A stretch of DNA of 64,000 nucleotides, taken from NCBI GenBank assembly GCA_017308255.1, contig JAFKFN010000009.1:151222-215221 (forward strand), read 5' to 3'. The notes beneath the pieces were generated by a model that worked only from the letters and a program-made list of their open reading frames with translations, was not told the DNA's origin and did not search any database. Every line of letters begins with the position of its first letter. Position 1 is the first letter of the stretch. Of this stretch, positions 62,894 through 64,000 are shown in pieces. Origin of the DNA: Altererythrobacter sp. GTDB lineage: Bacteria; Pseudomonadota; Alphaproteobacteria; Sphingomonadales; Sphingomonadaceae. The translations under genes and the position numbers were made by a program.

Positions 62894-64000
62894 ATGAGAA
62901 AAGTAGTATTAGGGATTGCGACGGCCGCGGCTGTCTTCGCATCCCCCGCGCTTGCGCGAGACGGCTCGCTGTATGCCGGCATCGAAGGAGGCGTGAATAT
63001 TCCGAACGACATCAAGTTCGATGTCACCTCCACGGATCAAACGATCCGCGCCGACACCGGCAACAATTGGGAAGCCGACGCCTTGCTCGGCTATGATTTC
63101 GGCGCCTTCCGCCTGGAAGGTGAAGCCGGTTACAAGAACTTCGACATCAACGCGCTGCGTTGGAGCGGGCCTCCGGCGCCGTTCGGGGACACCGTCCCGG
63201 CAGATGGCGACGTCAAGATCTATTCCAGCATGGTCAACGCCCTGTTCGACATGGGCGGCAACGACGGCATCGGCGTGTCGTTCGGTGGCGGCGCGGGTAT
63301 CGCCGGCGTCAAGGCCAACGTGGATACCCCGGCGTTCCTCGATGCCAGTGACACGGCCTTTGCCTGGCAAGGCATCGCGGCGCTGCGCATTCCGCTCAGC
63401 GACCATGTCGATCTCGGCGTGAAGTATCGTTACTTCAACGTGGAGAACCTGAAGATCGCCAATGAACTGGGCCAGCCGATGAAGGCTGACATCAGGACGC
63501 ATTCGGTGCTCGGCTCGTTGCTGGTCAACTTCGGCGGCCGTGCGGCTCCTCCGCCGCCACCGCCTCCGCCGCCCCCACCGCCGCCTCCGCCGCCCCCGCC
63601 GCCTCCGCCTCCGCCGCCCCCACCGCCTCCGCCGCCGCCTCCGGTCGCGCAGTGCAACCAGGGGCCGTACATCGTGTTCTTCGACTGGGATAAGTCGGAC
63701 ATCACGCCGGAAGCCGCGGGCATCCTCAACAGCGCCGTCCGTCACGGCCTACCAGAACTGCGGTACCGCCGCGATCATGCTGGCCGGCCACGCGGACCGT
63801 TCGGGTTCGACGCAGTACAACGTCGGCCTGTCGGAGCGCCGCAACACCAGCGTGCGCAACTACCTGACCGGCCGGGGCATCCCGGCGGCGCGCATCAGCA
63901 GCCAGGCCTTCGGCGAGAGCATGCCCCGCGTGCCGACTGCCGACGGTGTGCGCGAGCCGCAGAACCGCCGTGTGGAAATCACTTACGGTCCGGGCTCGGG
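62894..64000 (+). pseudogene. OmpA-family outer-membrane protein, frameshifted by a 4-bp duplication, 3' end outside window
   Basis: ATG at 62894 follows AAAGGGGAG. A signal peptide (MRKVVLGIATAAAVFASPALA) precedes an eight-strand beta-barrel (SLYAGIEGGVNIP... to VLGSLLVNFGG), a linker of 32 prolines, then the OmpA peptidoglycan-binding domain (YIVFFDWDKSDITPEAAGILNSAV). At 63736-63743 CGTC is duplicated in tandem; removing one copy restores VTAYQNCGTAAIMLAGHADRSG and YNVGLSERRNTSVRNYL to the window end. As written the domain is scrambled after about residue 282. It is a major porin and cell-wall anchor in relatives, so an assembly error is quite possible. Confidence 0.88.
63548..63643 (+). 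repeat. Poly-proline coding tract in OmpA linker
   Basis: 32 consecutive proline codons (CCG, CCT, CCC and CCA mixed; residues 219-250) join barrel and peptidoglycan-binding domain. At DNA level it is an impure CCG/CCT/CCC repeat prone to slippage. Translation of such a run requires EF-P. Confidence 0.95.

Noticed and set aside
63021-63745. Poly-Gly/poly-Arg frames on the minus strand at the OmpA linker
   Set aside because: They are translations of the complement of the proline repeat, not genes; the repeat is also not a CRISPR array, since it has no spacers.

Overview
The window is GC-rich chromosomal DNA from an alphaproteobacterium, most likely order Sphingomonadales (Erythrobacteraceae/Sphingomonadaceae type). 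This is inferred from the style of the complex I operon (nuoA to nuoN followed by birA), an alphaproteobacterial LexA box (GTTC-N7-GTTC), RNase E architecture, exosortase-A-associated accessory enzymes and sphingomonad-like intergenic palindromes. No rRNA, tRNA, CRISPR array, phage or insertion sequence was recognised.

Layout. 1-16.6 kb (minus strand): birA (cut by the window start) and the complete respiratory complex I operon nuoABCDEFGHIJKLMN. The operon carries a 46-residue membrane ORF between nuoE and nuoF, a secreted orphan protein between nuoF and nuoG, two palindromic repeats, and a nuoM broken by an out-of-frame deletion. 16.8-28.2 kb: housekeeping and envelope genes (thiolase, lipoprotein, MFS transporter, SH3 protein, nitronate monooxygenase-like flavoprotein, lipoprotein methyltransferase, prfB, exported peroxiredoxin, PBP1a, N-acetylmuramoyl-L-alanine amidase). 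28.2-35.2 kb (plus strand): RNase E with a long leader, then sdhB, zapE (apparently starting with CTG), ybjQ, a membrane protein and a pirin.

35.2-44.7 kb is the accessory heart of the window. It holds an RpfF-like crotonase (candidate DSF fatty-acid signal synthase), an asparagine-synthase-like amidotransferase whose glutaminase nucleophile Cys is Gly, an inserted-looking hypothetical gene plus fused secDF, and a PLP decarboxylase, an AMP-forming acyl ligase and a divergent acyl carrier protein. The last three and the amidotransferase resemble the enzymes that accompany exosortase A/EPS loci, but no exosortase or glycosyltransferase is present. Together they look like an orphan carrier-protein small-molecule pathway.

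44.7-55.8 kb: RNA methyltransferase, NAD(P)H-hydrate repair enzyme, ilvD, N-formylglutamate amidohydrolase family protein, ispE, ETF-ubiquinone oxidoreductase, a degenerate uracil-DNA-glycosylase-fold protein, a lytic transglycosylase and moaB. 56.0-61.3 kb (minus strand): a tightly overlapping TetR / outer-membrane factor / membrane fusion protein / ABC ATPase / permease operon (MacAB-TolC type) with an 18-bp perfect palindrome at the regulator start. 61.6-62.7 kb: a radical SAM photolyase-like gene directly behind a LexA box. The window ends in an OmpA-family porin with a 32-proline linker and a 4-bp duplication that breaks its frame.

Three coding irregularities (nuoM, zapE start, ompA) could be real mutations or assembly errors and are flagged separately. 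All function calls come from reading motifs by eye; no database search was run.
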